A stretch of DNA of 27,703 bases from an uncultured Sutterella sp. (GTDB lineage Bacteria > Pseudomonadota > Gammaproteobacteria > Burkholderiales > Burkholderiaceae_F), in contig CAJKSP010000032.1 of assembly GCA_905202595.1 (NCBI GenBank), positions 1 through 27,703 on the forward strand. The letters run 5' to 3'. The notes beneath the pieces are model-generated. The model was given only the letters and a program-made list of their open reading frames with translations, was not told the origin of the DNA and did no database searches. Numbering within the stretch: position 1 is the stretch's first letter; each line of letters begins with the position of its first letter. The translations under genes and the position numbers were made by a program. Of this stretch, positions 15,667 to 22,798 are shown one piece after another.

Positions 15667-16562
15667 CAGCGGCCTCCCATCTGAAGCTTCTTCGACGCGA
15701 ACCAAGCCGCAAGATTGAAGGCGAAGGTCACGAGGAAGAGCACGAAGCCCGCGCCGTAGAGCGCGTGATAATGCGCGCTGCCCACCGCCGCCTCGGCCAT
15801 TTCAGCCGCAATCGACGAGGTCATCGGACGCACAGGGTCGAAAATCGTTTCAGGAATGATCGCGGCGCCGCCGGCGGCCATCAGCACGACCATCGTTTCG
15901 CCGATGGCGCGCGAAATGCCGAGCATCACTGCCGTACCGATGCCGCCCATTGCCCAGCGCAGCTCCACGCGCACCAGCGTCTCCCAGCGCGTGGCGCCGA
16001 GCGCAAGGCTCGCCTCGCGGATGGCGGACGGAACGTTTCTCAGCGCGTCCTCAGAAATGGAGGCAATCGACGGAATCACCATGAAGGCGAGCATGATCGA
16101 GGCGTTGAGCATATTGAGGCCCGTCGCAATCCCGAACGTCTGCTGCAAAAACGGCGCGAGCACCGTCATGCCGACCAAGCCGATCACGACCGAAGGAAAG
16201 GCCGCCATGAGCTCGATCAGCGGCTTCACGATCCGGCGAACCCGGCTAGGCATCGCGCAATGAATGGCGCCGGCAACCAGAATGCCGAGCGGCACAGCGA
16301 TCACCGCCGTCACGCACGCCACGGAGATCGACCCCATGAAGAGCGCGCCGATGCCGAAATAAGGCGGATCCTCCGTCGGATACCATTCCGTCGAGAAAAG
16401 GAAGTCCGTCAGGCTCGTCTCCCTCAGCAGCGGAACGGCCTGCGAGACGAGAAAGATGACAATAGCCGCAAGCGCAACGACACTCGCCCCGGCGGCAGCC
16501 ATCAGGATGCTGCGGAACGAGTGTTCGCAAAAGCGCCGGCGGGCTGCGGAAGTGCCCGTCAT
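15666..16562 (-). CDS. pstC: Phosphate ABC transporter permease PstC
   Basis: PstC is the partner permease of PstA. The product is 298 residues with six membrane spans and an EAA loop at REASLALGATRWETLVRVEL. An open frame reaches back to 16814, but that part lies inside pstS in another frame, is Arg/Ser-rich and is not protein-like. The ATG at 16562 (MTGTSAARRRF) follows the pstS stop by 13 nt with AGGGGCC upstream. The periplasmic loop after span 1 (about 48-70) carries the usual FLFSTEWYPTEDPPYFG segment of Pst permeases. Confidence 0.95.
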   Translation of the reverse strand: MTGTSAARRRFCEHSFRSILMAAAGASVVALAAIVIFLVSQAVPLLRETSLTDFLFSTEWYPTEDPPYFGIGALFMGSISVACVTAVIAVPLGILVAGAIHCAMPSRVRRIVKPLIELMAAFPSVVIGLVGMTVLAPFLQQTFGIATGLNMLNASIMLAFMVIPSIASISEDALRNVPSAIREASLALGATRWETLVRVELRWAMGGIGTAVMLGISRAIGETMVVLMAAGGAAIIPETIFDPVRPMTSSIAAEMAEAAVGSAHYHALYGAGFVLFLVTFAFNLAAWFASKKLQMGGR

Positions 16563-16575
16563 GTGCAGGCCCCTG

Positions 16576-17394
16576 TTAATCAGCAACAGGGAGATAGCCC
16601 GACTTCTGCACGGCGGCCTGGCCGTCCTTGCCGAGCATGTAGTCGATGAGCGCCTTGGCGCCGCCCTGCGGCTGGCCGATCGTGAAGAGGTAGAGGTCGC
16701 GCGAAATCGGCCACTTCTTGGCCTTGGCATTCTCTTCGGTCGGGGCCACGCCGTCGACCGAGATGCCCTTCGCACCCGCCTCAAGGTAGCCGATGCCGAC
16801 ATAACCGATGGCATTCGGGTTGGCCGTAACAGCCTGAACGACGCCGCCGTTGGACGCCTGCAGCAGCGCGCGCGCAGACACGCGGTCCTTGCCCATCACA
16901 AGCTCCTGGAAGCACTCGAACGTGCCCGAAGAGGAGTCGCGGCCGATCACGACGATCGGCGCAGCGTCGCCGCCCACGTCCTTCCAATCGCGAATCTTGC
17001 CAGCGAAGACGTCGCGCAGCTGAGCCTTCGTGAGGCCCTGGACTTTGTTCTTCGGATTGACGACCGGGATGATCGCATCATGCGCAACGGTGAACTTCAC
17101 GGGCTGCATGCCGTGCGATTCAAAATCCTTGACTTCCTTGTCCTTGAGATCGCGGCTCGACATGGCGATGTCAGTCGTCTTGTCGCGCAGCGCCTTGATG
17201 CCGTTGCCGGAGCCCGTGCCCGAAATCGTCACGGCGATATTCGGATTGACCTTCATGAAGGACTCGGCAACAAGCTGCATGGCAGGCAGAACCGTTGTGG
17301 AGCCGTTGACGTCGACCGTTTCAGCATGAGCTGCAGCAGCGCAGGCCGCAAAAGCCATCGCGGCGGCGGCTGCCGCCATCTTCTTCGAATTCAT
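16576..17394 (-). CDS. pstS: Periplasmic phosphate-binding protein PstS
   Basis: PstS is the periplasmic receptor that delivers phosphate to PstCA. The 272-residue precursor has a signal peptide likely cut after AHA (about residue 24), then the PstS start VNGSTTVLP. Phosphate-contacting loops are visible as GSTTV (about 31-35), GTGSGNG (about 59-65), MSSRDLK (about 78-84) and GRDSSSGTFE (about 151-160). Its length is shorter than that of E. coli PstS and fits the compact class. AGGAAAGAG precedes the ATG. It heads the pst-pho operon behind a Pho box and is probably the most highly expressed gene under phosphate limitation. Confidence 0.95.
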   Translation of the reverse strand: MNSKKMAAAAAAMAFAACAAAAHAETVDVNGSTTVLPAMQLVAESFMKVNPNIAVTISGTGSGNGIKALRDKTTDIAMSSRDLKDKEVKDFESHGMQPVKFTVAHDAIIPVVNPKNKVQGLTKAQLRDVFAGKIRDWKDVGGDAAPIVVIGRDSSSGTFECFQELVMGKDRVSARALLQASNGGVVQAVTANPNAIGYVGIGYLEAGAKGISVDGVAPTEENAKAKKWPISRDLYLFTIGQPQGGAKALIDYMLGKDGQAAVQKSGYLPVAD

Positions 17395-17493
17395 TTCTCT
17401 TTCCTACAAACGCAAATATGTTCAATGCAGTACCCGAGCACATCGGGGTGCCCTGCACTGATGCGAAGTATGGAAAGGCGATGTGGCGGCGCC

Positions 17494-17522
17494 GTGAAAG
17501 GAAGATGACGATTGGATGACAA
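17494..17522 (-). promoter_or_regulatory. Pho box with three half-sites upstream of pstS
   Basis: On the minus strand three 7-bp units, TTGTCAT (17516-17522), TCGTCAT (17505-17511) and CTTTCAC (17494-17500), repeat at exactly 11-bp spacing. Compared with the PhoB half-site CTGTCAT/C, they match at six, five and six bases. A weak -10 (CATACT, 17467-17472) lies downstream, leaving a leader of about 65 nt before pstS. Confidence 0.8.
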
Positions 17523-17554
17523 GAGGCCGGTGCGCAGATGCGCATCCCGGCCTC
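17523..17554. repeat. Long inverted repeat abutting the Pho box
   Basis: GAGGCCGG and CCGGCCTC form an 8-bp stem that encloses two TGCGCA palindromes. It directly touches the outer edge of the Pho box. It could insulate the pst promoter from upstream transcription or form a cruciform. Confidence 0.6.
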
Positions 17555-17568
17555 CTGAGACAATGGGT

Positions 17569-17633
17569 GAGGGGCGCGGACGCCCGCTGCGATTTCCCCC
17601 TATTTGCATCGCAGACGAACACCCGCGCCCCTC
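17569..17633. other. Nested 65-nt hairpin element, possible structured RNA
   Basis: Outer arms of 11 bp (GAGGGGCGCGG / CCGCGCCCCTC) and inner arms of 7 bp (CTGCGAT / ATCGCAG) are separated by 7-8 nt internal loops and closed by a 14-nt loop. Two perfect stems nested in register are unlikely by chance. Neither strand has a coding frame of note across it. Its role is unknown: a small RNA, an mRNA 3' element of the M20 gene, or a DNA cruciform. Confidence 0.5.
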
Positions 17634-17644
17634 GCGAAGAAGAG

Positions 17645-17674
17645 GCGCTGCGCTTCACGCTCAAAGCGCAGCGC
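17645..17674 (-). terminator. Hairpin terminator after the second M20 gene
   Basis: A perfect 11-bp stem GCGCTGCGCTT / AAGCGCAGCGC with an 8-nt loop lies 11 nt after the M20 stop, followed on the minus strand by CTCTTCTTCG. The T content is moderate. Confidence 0.6.
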
Positions 17675-17685
17675 TCAAGCAGGGC

Positions 17686-19020
17686 TTAGAGCGGCTTCGC
17701 GCGGCCGGCAGCCAGATCCTCCATGAACTGGCAGTAGCTTTCGCGGTTGAAGACCGGATGGAATTCGCGGCAGATTTCGTCCGCAATGGCGGCATCATCC
17801 CAGAGAAGATCGATGATCGTCATCGCAAGCGCCTCAGGCGACTTCACATAAGCAGATTCCGGATCGACAAGCTTGAAGTCGGCGCCGTGCGGCGTGCCTT
17901 CAATGCAGCCCACATACGGATGAACCACCGGCATCAGATGGCCGACATCGCCCATGTCGGTCGACCCGGCGGCATGCTCGCCCTCCAGCGTATTGCCGAT
18001 GCCGAAAGCTTCAATGGCATTGACGCGGAGCACGTCGACGAAATGCGGGTCGGGATGCAGCGGCAGATAGCCCGGCAGATCGCGGATTTCGACGCGCGCG
18101 CCCACCGCTTCGCCGCCCGCCTTGAGTGCGCGGTTGATGGCGGCGTTGTACTTCACCAGGCCGTCGATCGTCGCGGCGCGGCAGTAGCTCTCCATCTTGA
18201 CGAGGTCCGGGATCACATTCACGAGATCGCCGCCTGCATTGATGATCGGATGGAAGCGCACATGCTCGTCTTCGCGGAAGGTTTCGCGAATGGCATTCAC
18301 GCCCATGATGCCGAGCATGGCGGCGTTGAGCGCATTGATGCCGCGATCCGGCGCGCCGGCCGCATGAGCGGCGCGTCCGTGATAGTCGATGAGCTTGCCG
18401 ATGAAGCCGTTCGAAGAGCTCGCGACGACCATGTCGCCGTCAGGACGCTCGATCGGACGCGTGTGAACCATCATCGCCATGTCGATGTCGTCAAAGCCGC
18501 CTTCGGCAATGATTTCGCACTTGCCGCCCATGAAGCGAAGCTTGCCCTCTTCGCGCAGCTTGCTGCGGTAGTCGATCTCGACGTACTCCTCAGCCGGCAC
18601 GGCGAAGAGCACGACGTCGCCGCCGAGGTAGTCCATGGCGCCCGCAGCCTTGAGCGCGCGGCCCACGGCAAACATGTTGGCGATCTGAATGTTGTGGCCG
18701 CAGCAGTGCGCAGCGCCCGTGACGGGATCGGCATGCGGATGGCGGCGGCAGACGATGGCGTCAAGCTCGCCCAAGAGCGCCACCGTGCGCTTTGAAGCCT
18801 TGCCCTTCATGCGGGCCTTCACGCCCGTGATGCCCCATCCGTCCGAATGTTCAAGTCCCATCTCGTCAAAGGCCGCCTTGACCTTCGCGGAAGTCTTGGC
18901 TTCCTTGAAGCCGAGCTCCGGCTCGGCAAAGATGCTGTCGGAAAGCTTCTCAATGTAGGGACGATCCTGACGAATGAGCTCGCGCACGCGCGCCTTGAGC
19001 TCGTCCTTATTCATAGCCAT
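17686..19020 (-). CDS. M20-family amidohydrolase, AbgB-like (p-aminobenzoyl-glutamate hydrolase type)
   Basis: This 444-residue, soluble M20 peptidase has the CGHN variant (C107, H109, N110) of the metal motif, the PAEE pair (E144/E145), a histidine in MVHTRP, and the lid motif YHGRAAHAAGAPDRG. The asparagine in place of the usual CGHD aspartate, the PGYLPLHPDP segment and the TDMGDVGH motif point to the AbgB/IAA-amino-acid-hydrolase branch. E. coli AbgAB cleaves p-aminobenzoyl-glutamate, a folate breakdown product. The ATG at 19020 has AAAGGA about 11 nt upstream. It stands alone between terminators, with no transporter or AbgA partner. The substrate is inferred; a general aromatic-acyl amino-acid hydrolase is equally possible. 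Confidence 0.85.
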   Translation of the reverse strand: MAMNKDELKARVRELIRQDRPYIEKLSDSIFAEPELGFKEAKTSAKVKAAFDEMGLEHSDGWGITGVKARMKGKASKRTVALLGELDAIVCRRHPHADPVTGAAHCCGHNIQIANMFAVGRALKAAGAMDYLGGDVVLFAVPAEEYVEIDYRSKLREEGKLRFMGGKCEIIAEGGFDDIDMAMMVHTRPIERPDGDMVVASSSNGFIGKLIDYHGRAAHAAGAPDRGINALNAAMLGIMGVNAIRETFREDEHVRFHPIINAGGDLVNVIPDLVKMESYCRAATIDGLVKYNAAINRALKAGGEAVGARVEIRDLPGYLPLHPDPHFVDVLRVNAIEAFGIGNTLEGEHAAGSTDMGDVGHLMPVVHPYVGCIEGTPHGADFKLVDPESAYVKSPEALAMTIIDLLWDDAAIADEICREFHPVFNRESYCQFMEDLAAGRAKPL

Positions 19021-19078
19021 TTTCGAAATGTCCTTTCAATCGTGAGATGGGCGAAAAGCAGAATGAATGCGGTCAATG

Positions 19079-19115
19079 AAAAAAGGGAGCACGCCCTTTG
19101 AGGGCTGCTCCCTTT
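19079..19115 (-). terminator. Strong terminator 58 nt before the second M20 gene
   Basis: On the minus strand AAAGGGAGC / GCTCCCTTT (9 bp) encloses a second stem CCCT / AGGG, followed by TTTTTTC. It either ends a transcript from the 600-nt gap upstream or attenuates the M20 gene. Another 8-bp hairpin (GAAGCGGC / GCCGCTTC, 19120-19140) precedes it. A TTGACC lies between it and the gene, without a convincing -10. Confidence 0.8.
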
Positions 19116-19699
19116 CGATGAAGCGGCTCATGGCCGCTTCCGACAGGCTGTCCTGCTGCCCCTTCAGGCTTCCGGCAGCAGAACGCGAGCAGCTTCAAGG
19201 CTCACGGATGTGCAGGAGGATGCTTCGCGCCAGCTTGTTGTCTGCTGGGCGGAGCCGGCAAAGGGGACAAAAGCAAAGCGCGGCGCGCATGCGGAAGAAG
19301 CGCAGGGCTGCGCGAGCGATGAGGCTCGGTCGGCTTGACGGCTTATCGTCATCTTTCGATCCTTCTCGGCGGCGTCGGACTTCGCAACAGGCGGCTTGGC
19401 CGCCCGCATCCTTGAAAGCCTTGCGGCAGAGCGTTTGGCGCCTGCCTTGCAACTTTCATCGAAATCAAAGTAGCACGCTCTCAGGCCTGCGGCGGTCCGG
19501 CGGAGTGCAAAATGAAGCCCCTTGCGACTCGATCAGCTCAAGATGGTGATTTGGATTAGGCAGAAGCGCCGAGGCGCCTGCCGGCCAAAGCCAGAGAGGC
19601 GCCGCTTGCTTACAAAAGGCGGGAAAAAGACAGAATCCCAGGAAGGCGGACAGGCGGCGCCCGGCGCGCAGAAGGCGGCGGGCAGAATGTGCAGGCAAC
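19116..19699. other. Gene-poor 580-nt gap between tRNA-Pro and the second M20 gene
   Basis: No recognised gene lies here. The minus strand carries one small frame with a good ribosome site (19164-19352) and hairpins at 19120-19140 and 19153-19181 (CTGCTGCC / GGCAGCAG). A possible decayed gene cannot be excluded; I saw no similarity to known families in any frame. Confidence 0.4.
19164..19352 (-). CDS. Possible small protein of 62 residues
   Basis: The frame from the ATG at 19352 (MTISRQADRASS) to the stop at 19164 has AAGGA seven nt before the start, better than many real genes here. The product is Ala/Ser-rich with two cysteine pairs in its middle and second half, and no motif I recognise. 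It is followed by three hairpins, the last a strong terminator. It could be a real small protein, a leader peptide for the M20 gene, or chance. Confidence 0.25.
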   Translation of the reverse strand: MTISRQADRASSLAQPCASSACAPRFAFVPFAGSAQQTTSWREASSCTSVSLEAARVLLPEA

Positions 19700-19725
19700 A
19701 AAAAAGGCCATCTTTGCAGATGACC
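19700..19725 (-). terminator. Terminator after tRNA-Pro
   Basis: On the minus strand GGTCATCT / AGATGGCC (8 bp with one G-T pair, GCAA loop) is followed by TTTTTTG, 12 nt after the tRNA's CCA end. It closes the tRNA-Pro transcript. Confidence 0.9.
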
Positions 19726-19737
19726 TGTTTTGTTATC

Positions 19738-19814
19738 TGGTCGGGGTGGCGGGATTCGAACTCGCGACCCCTTGCACCCCATGCAAGTGCGCTACCAGGC
19801 TGCGCTACACCCCG
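19738..19814 (-). tRNA. tRNA-Pro (GGG)
   Basis: A 77-nt tRNA with an encoded CCA (19738-19740). The acceptor arms CGGGGTG / CACCCCG pair fully. The anticodon stem CTTGC / GCAAG encloses ATGGGGT with anticodon GGG at 19780-19778. The T-loop TTCGAAT is canonical. It reads CCC and CCU codons. It has its own promoter and terminator. Confidence 0.97.
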
Positions 19815-19828
19815 ACTAGAGACTTGAG

Positions 19829-19857
19829 AGTATATCGAGAGGATTCCGAAAAAGCAA
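19829..19857 (-). promoter_or_regulatory. Promoter of tRNA-Pro
   Basis: On the minus strand TTGCTT (19852-19857) and TATACT (19829-19834) are spaced by 17 nt. The -10 matches five of six bases and ends 14 nt before the mature tRNA. An 11-bp inverted repeat (ATCGAGAGGAT 19834-19844 with ATCCCCTCGAT 19868-19878) brackets the -35. Confidence 0.75.
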
Positions 19858-19885
19858 ATTTATTTTCATCCCCTCGATGCTTCGC

Positions 19886-20233
19886 TTATTTGTCTTTGTC
19901 GGTGATGAGGTTCTGCGTCACTCTGGCGTTGAGCGTTCCGGAGGGATGGAACGTCACCACGCGCCGCTCGGAAATCGTCACCGTCTCGCCCGTCTTGAGA
20001 TTGCGGCCGGGACGCGCGACCTTGTCGCGCACAGAGAAGTTCCCGAGGCCAGGAATCTTCACTGTGTCGCCCTTTTCGAGATGACGGCTGATCAGGGAGA
20101 AGAATTCTTCAACGAGGAACTTGGCGTTGAGACGGTCAAGCTCGGGAATCTCCTCCAAAAGCACGTCCGCAAGGCCGGCCTTGTTGAGAGTGATGCAGTT
20201 TTTTTCTGTGCTGGAGATGGTTTCTTCAGTCAT
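19886..20233 (-). CDS. ihfA: Integration host factor subunit alpha
   Basis: IhfA pairs with IhfB to bend DNA at specific sites. The 115-residue product has the HU/IHF fold: N-terminal helices (LNKAGLADVLLEEI), GLGNFSVRDK (about 62-71), the DNA-binding arm RPGRNLKTGE (about 74-83), and RRVVTFHPSG. The family arm normally reads RNPKTGE, and that proline inserts between base pairs. Here it is leucine (L79, codon CTC). A ten-residue N-terminal extension precedes the usual start. An open frame upstream to 20392 overlaps pheT and is not protein-like, so I chose the ATG at 20233. It follows pheT as in most proteobacteria. A MerR-type gene usual after it in Burkholderiales is missing. Confidence 0.92.
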   Translation of the reverse strand: MTEETISSTEKNCITLNKAGLADVLLEEIPELDRLNAKFLVEEFFSLISRHLEKGDTVKIPGLGNFSVRDKVARPGRNLKTGETVTISERRVVTFHPSGTLNARVTQNLITDKDK

Positions 20234-20275
20234 TTTCTCGTTATAGAGTGGAGAACTCTGTGCCGCCCGCGCAGC

Positions 20276-20321
20276 GCGCCGAAGCTGCCTTCTGCCGTGA
20301 AGCGGGCGGCGGCTTCGGCGC
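20276..20321. other. Long-loop inverted repeat between pheT and ihfA
   Basis: Perfect 10-bp arms GCGCCGAAGC / GCTTCGGCGC flank 26 nt that contain a smaller CTTC / GAAG stem. No T-run follows. It lies 30 nt after the pheT stop and may pause or protect the pheT 3' end, or set the ihfA expression level. Confidence 0.45.
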
Positions 20322-20351
20322 TGAGGTACACGGACCGGCGCCGGAATGAGA

Positions 20352-22775
20352 TCAGGCGCGGAGCTTCGCCCCCTCGCTCTCGAGCGCAGCAAGCACGCCC
20401 TTCATGGCCTCGTCAGCCTGAGCGTCGCTGAGCGCCTCGTCGCCGCGAGCCGTGAGCTCGACGGAGAAGGCCACCGACTTCTCATGCTTCTTGTCCTCGT
20501 CCTGCGAGCGGTAGAGGTCAAAGAGGCGGAAATCCGAGAGAGCGAAGAGGCGGGGATCCTTCTTCGCGGCCGTCTTGACGGCGTCAAAGAGCTTCTGCAC
20601 TTCAAGCGCCGCCGGCACAACGACGGCAATGTCGCGGCGCATCGGCTGGAACTTGCTCACTTCGCGGTAGCTCGGCAGCGGCAGCTCGAGGAGCGGCTCG
20701 AGATCGAGCTCGAAGAGGATCGGCGAATGCGGCAGCTCGTACTTGCGCGCAAGGCGCGGATGGAGCTCGCCGAGGTAGCCGACCTTCACGCCGTTCACAT
20801 ACACCGCAGCGGAGCGGCCCGGATGCATGCCCGGGAACGTTTCGGCCTCGAAGCGAACCGGCAGCGGCGCCGCCAGGCGCTCGATGTCGCCCTTCACATC
20901 GAAGAAGTCGACGCGGCGGGCGGGAACGCCCCACTGCGCGTCGTCGGCCGTGCCGTAGGCGAGGCCGCCGACGTGCATCGGCTGCCGAACGCCCTTCACC
21001 GTCAGGTCCGTATCCTCGACGCTCGCGTCGCGGAAGAAGACGCGGCCGATCTCAAAGAGGCGGACGCGCTCAGCGCGGCGGTTGAGGTTGTACTTGAGGA
21101 TGCTGACGAGCGAGCCGGCCAGCTGCGTGCGCATGACGGAGAGCTCGGAGTTGATCGGATTGAGGAGGTGGATCGGCTCGATGCCGCAGCCGAAGTCCTT
21201 TTCCCATTCGTCAGGAACGAACGAGAAGTTGATGAGCTCCTGATAGCCGAGGCCGGCAAGCTCGCGGCGCAGCGCATGCGCCGTGCGGCGCGTCTCGGGC
21301 TGAGCGCGCATCGTCGAGCGGGCGAGCGGGAGACGGTCCGGAAGATGGTCGTAGCCCCAAAGGCGCGCCACCTCTTCGATCAAGTCTTCTTCAATTTCGA
21401 TGTCGAAGCGGTAGCCCGGCGGAATGACCGTAAAGACTTCAGACGCTTCGTCGTATTCGTACTTGAAGCCGAGGCGCGTGAAGGCGTCGTGCATGGTCGT
21501 GAGCGGCACGTCGGCGCCCACCACCTTGCGGCAGCGCGCCACGCGCATCGTCACCGGATGGCGCACCGGCAGCTTCGTCACGATGTCCTGCGCAGGACCG
21601 ACCTTCGTGTCGGGCGTGCCGCAGATCGCGAGCACGAGGCTCGTCACGTACTCCAGGTAGTCGACCGTGGTTTCGAAGTCCACGCCGCGCTCATAGCGGT
21701 AGGCGGCATCCGTGGAGAAGTTGAGGCGGCGGCAGCGGCCCTGAATGGCCGCCTGCTGGAAGAAGGCGCTCTCGATGAAGAGATTCGTCGTCGTGCCGGA
21801 AATCGACGTGCGCTCGCCGCCCATGATGCCGGCCAGGCCTTCAGGCGCATCGCCGTCGCAGATGACGCCGAAGTAGGGGTCGAGATCGATCGTCTTGCCG
21901 TTGAGAAGCTCGGCCTTTTCGCCCGCTTTGGCCCAGCGCACGACGATGCGGCCGCCGTTGAGCTTGTCGAGATCGTAGAAGTGCGTCGGACGGCCGACCT
22001 CGAGCATGATGTAGTTCGAGATGTCGACGAGCGCCGAAATCGAGCGCTGGCCGGCGCGCTCCAGGCGCGACTTCATCCACGCAGGCGTCTTCGCATCCGG
22101 ATTGAGTCCGAGGATGACGCGGCTTGAAAAGCGGCCGCAGAGATCGCTGTCGACGACTTCGACCGGATGCACGGCGTCGCAGGTCGCGGGCACCGGATCC
22201 ATCTTCGGCATTGTGAGAGGCGAACCCGTCACGGCATGCAGATCGCGCGCAATGCCCACGACGGAGAGCGCATCGCCGCGATTCGGCGTCGCCTTCACTT
22301 CAATCTTTGCATCGTCGAGCTTGGCGTACTCGCGGATGTCGACGCCGATCGGCGCATCGTCCGGAAGAATCCAAATGCCCGTGTGGTCCTCCGTGATGCC
22401 GAGCTCGCGCTGCGAGCAGAGCATGCCCATCGAGACCACGCCGCGCAGCTTCGACTTCTTGATCTTCATACCGCCCGGCAGCTCTGCGCCGATGAGGGCG
22501 CAGGCCACCTTGATGCCGGCGCGCACGTTGGGCGCGCCGCAGACGATCTGCAGCGTCTCTCCCGTGCCCGCATTCACTTCGCAGACATGAAGATGGTCAG
22601 AATTTTCATGATCGCGGCAGGTGAGGACCTCAGCCGTGACAACGCCCGTAAAGGCAGGCGCAACCGTCGTCACATCCTCAACTTCCAAACCGTGCATCGT
22701 CAGCGCGTCGGCGATGCCGTCCGTGTCGAGCGCCGGATTGCAGTACGCGCGGAGCCATTCTTCAGTGAAAAGCAT
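20352..22775 (-). CDS. pheT: Phenylalanyl-tRNA synthetase beta subunit
   Basis: The large subunit of PheRS, 807 residues, matches the standard length of about 800. The N-terminal tRNA-binding OB domain is seen at about 39-150, the B3/B4 editing domain in the region around 200-400, B5 next (about 410-480), a catalytic-like module after it, and the C-terminal FDX-ACB anticodon-binding domain at about 714-807 (RDIAVVVP onward). It edits mischarged Tyr-tRNA and binds tRNA-Phe in an alpha2-beta2 enzyme with PheS. The start at 22775 is 23 nt after pheS. It has no internal stop or frameshift. Confidence 0.97.
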   Translation of the reverse strand: MLFTEEWLRAYCNPALDTDGIADALTMHGLEVEDVTTVAPAFTGVVTAEVLTCRDHENSDHLHVCEVNAGTGETLQIVCGAPNVRAGIKVACALIGAELPGGMKIKKSKLRGVVSMGMLCSQRELGITEDHTGIWILPDDAPIGVDIREYAKLDDAKIEVKATPNRGDALSVVGIARDLHAVTGSPLTMPKMDPVPATCDAVHPVEVVDSDLCGRFSSRVILGLNPDAKTPAWMKSRLERAGQRSISALVDISNYIMLEVGRPTHFYDLDKLNGGRIVVRWAKAGEKAELLNGKTIDLDPYFGVICDGDAPEGLAGIMGGERTSISGTTTNLFIESAFFQQAAIQGRCRRLNFSTDAAYRYERGVDFETTVDYLEYVTSLVLAICGTPDTKVGPAQDIVTKLPVRHPVTMRVARCRKVVGADVPLTTMHDAFTRLGFKYEYDEASEVFTVIPPGYRFDIEIEEDLIEEVARLWGYDHLPDRLPLARSTMRAQPETRRTAHALRRELAGLGYQELINFSFVPDEWEKDFGCGIEPIHLLNPINSELSVMRTQLAGSLVSILKYNLNRRAERVRLFEIGRVFFRDASVEDTDLTVKGVRQPMHVGGLAYGTADDAQWGVPARRVDFFDVKGDIERLAAPLPVRFEAETFPGMHPGRSAAVYVNGVKVGYLGELHPRLARKYELPHSPILFELDLEPLLELPLPSYREVSKFQPMRRDIAVVVPAALEVQKLFDAVKTAAKKDPRLFALSDFRLFDLYRSQDEDKKHEKSVAFSVELTARGDEALSDAQADEAMKGVLAALESEGAKLRA

Positions 22776-22798
22776 TTCTTTTGTACCTCGGAGCTCGA

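Noticed and set aside
16563..16814. N-terminal extension of pstC by 84 codons
   Set aside because: It overlaps pstS in another frame, is Arg/Ser/Pro-rich, and the ATG at 16562 has a ribosome site and the family start.
19465..19827. Open frames on both strands crossing tRNA-Pro (for example one starting MGCKGSRVRIPPPRP)
   Set aside because: These are well-known false proteins translated from tRNA sequence; the tRNA is unambiguous.
20346..22127. Plus-strand open frame of 593 codons opposite pheT
   Set aside because: An antisense shadow of pheT, with biased Arg/His/Glu/Ala composition and no recognisable domain.
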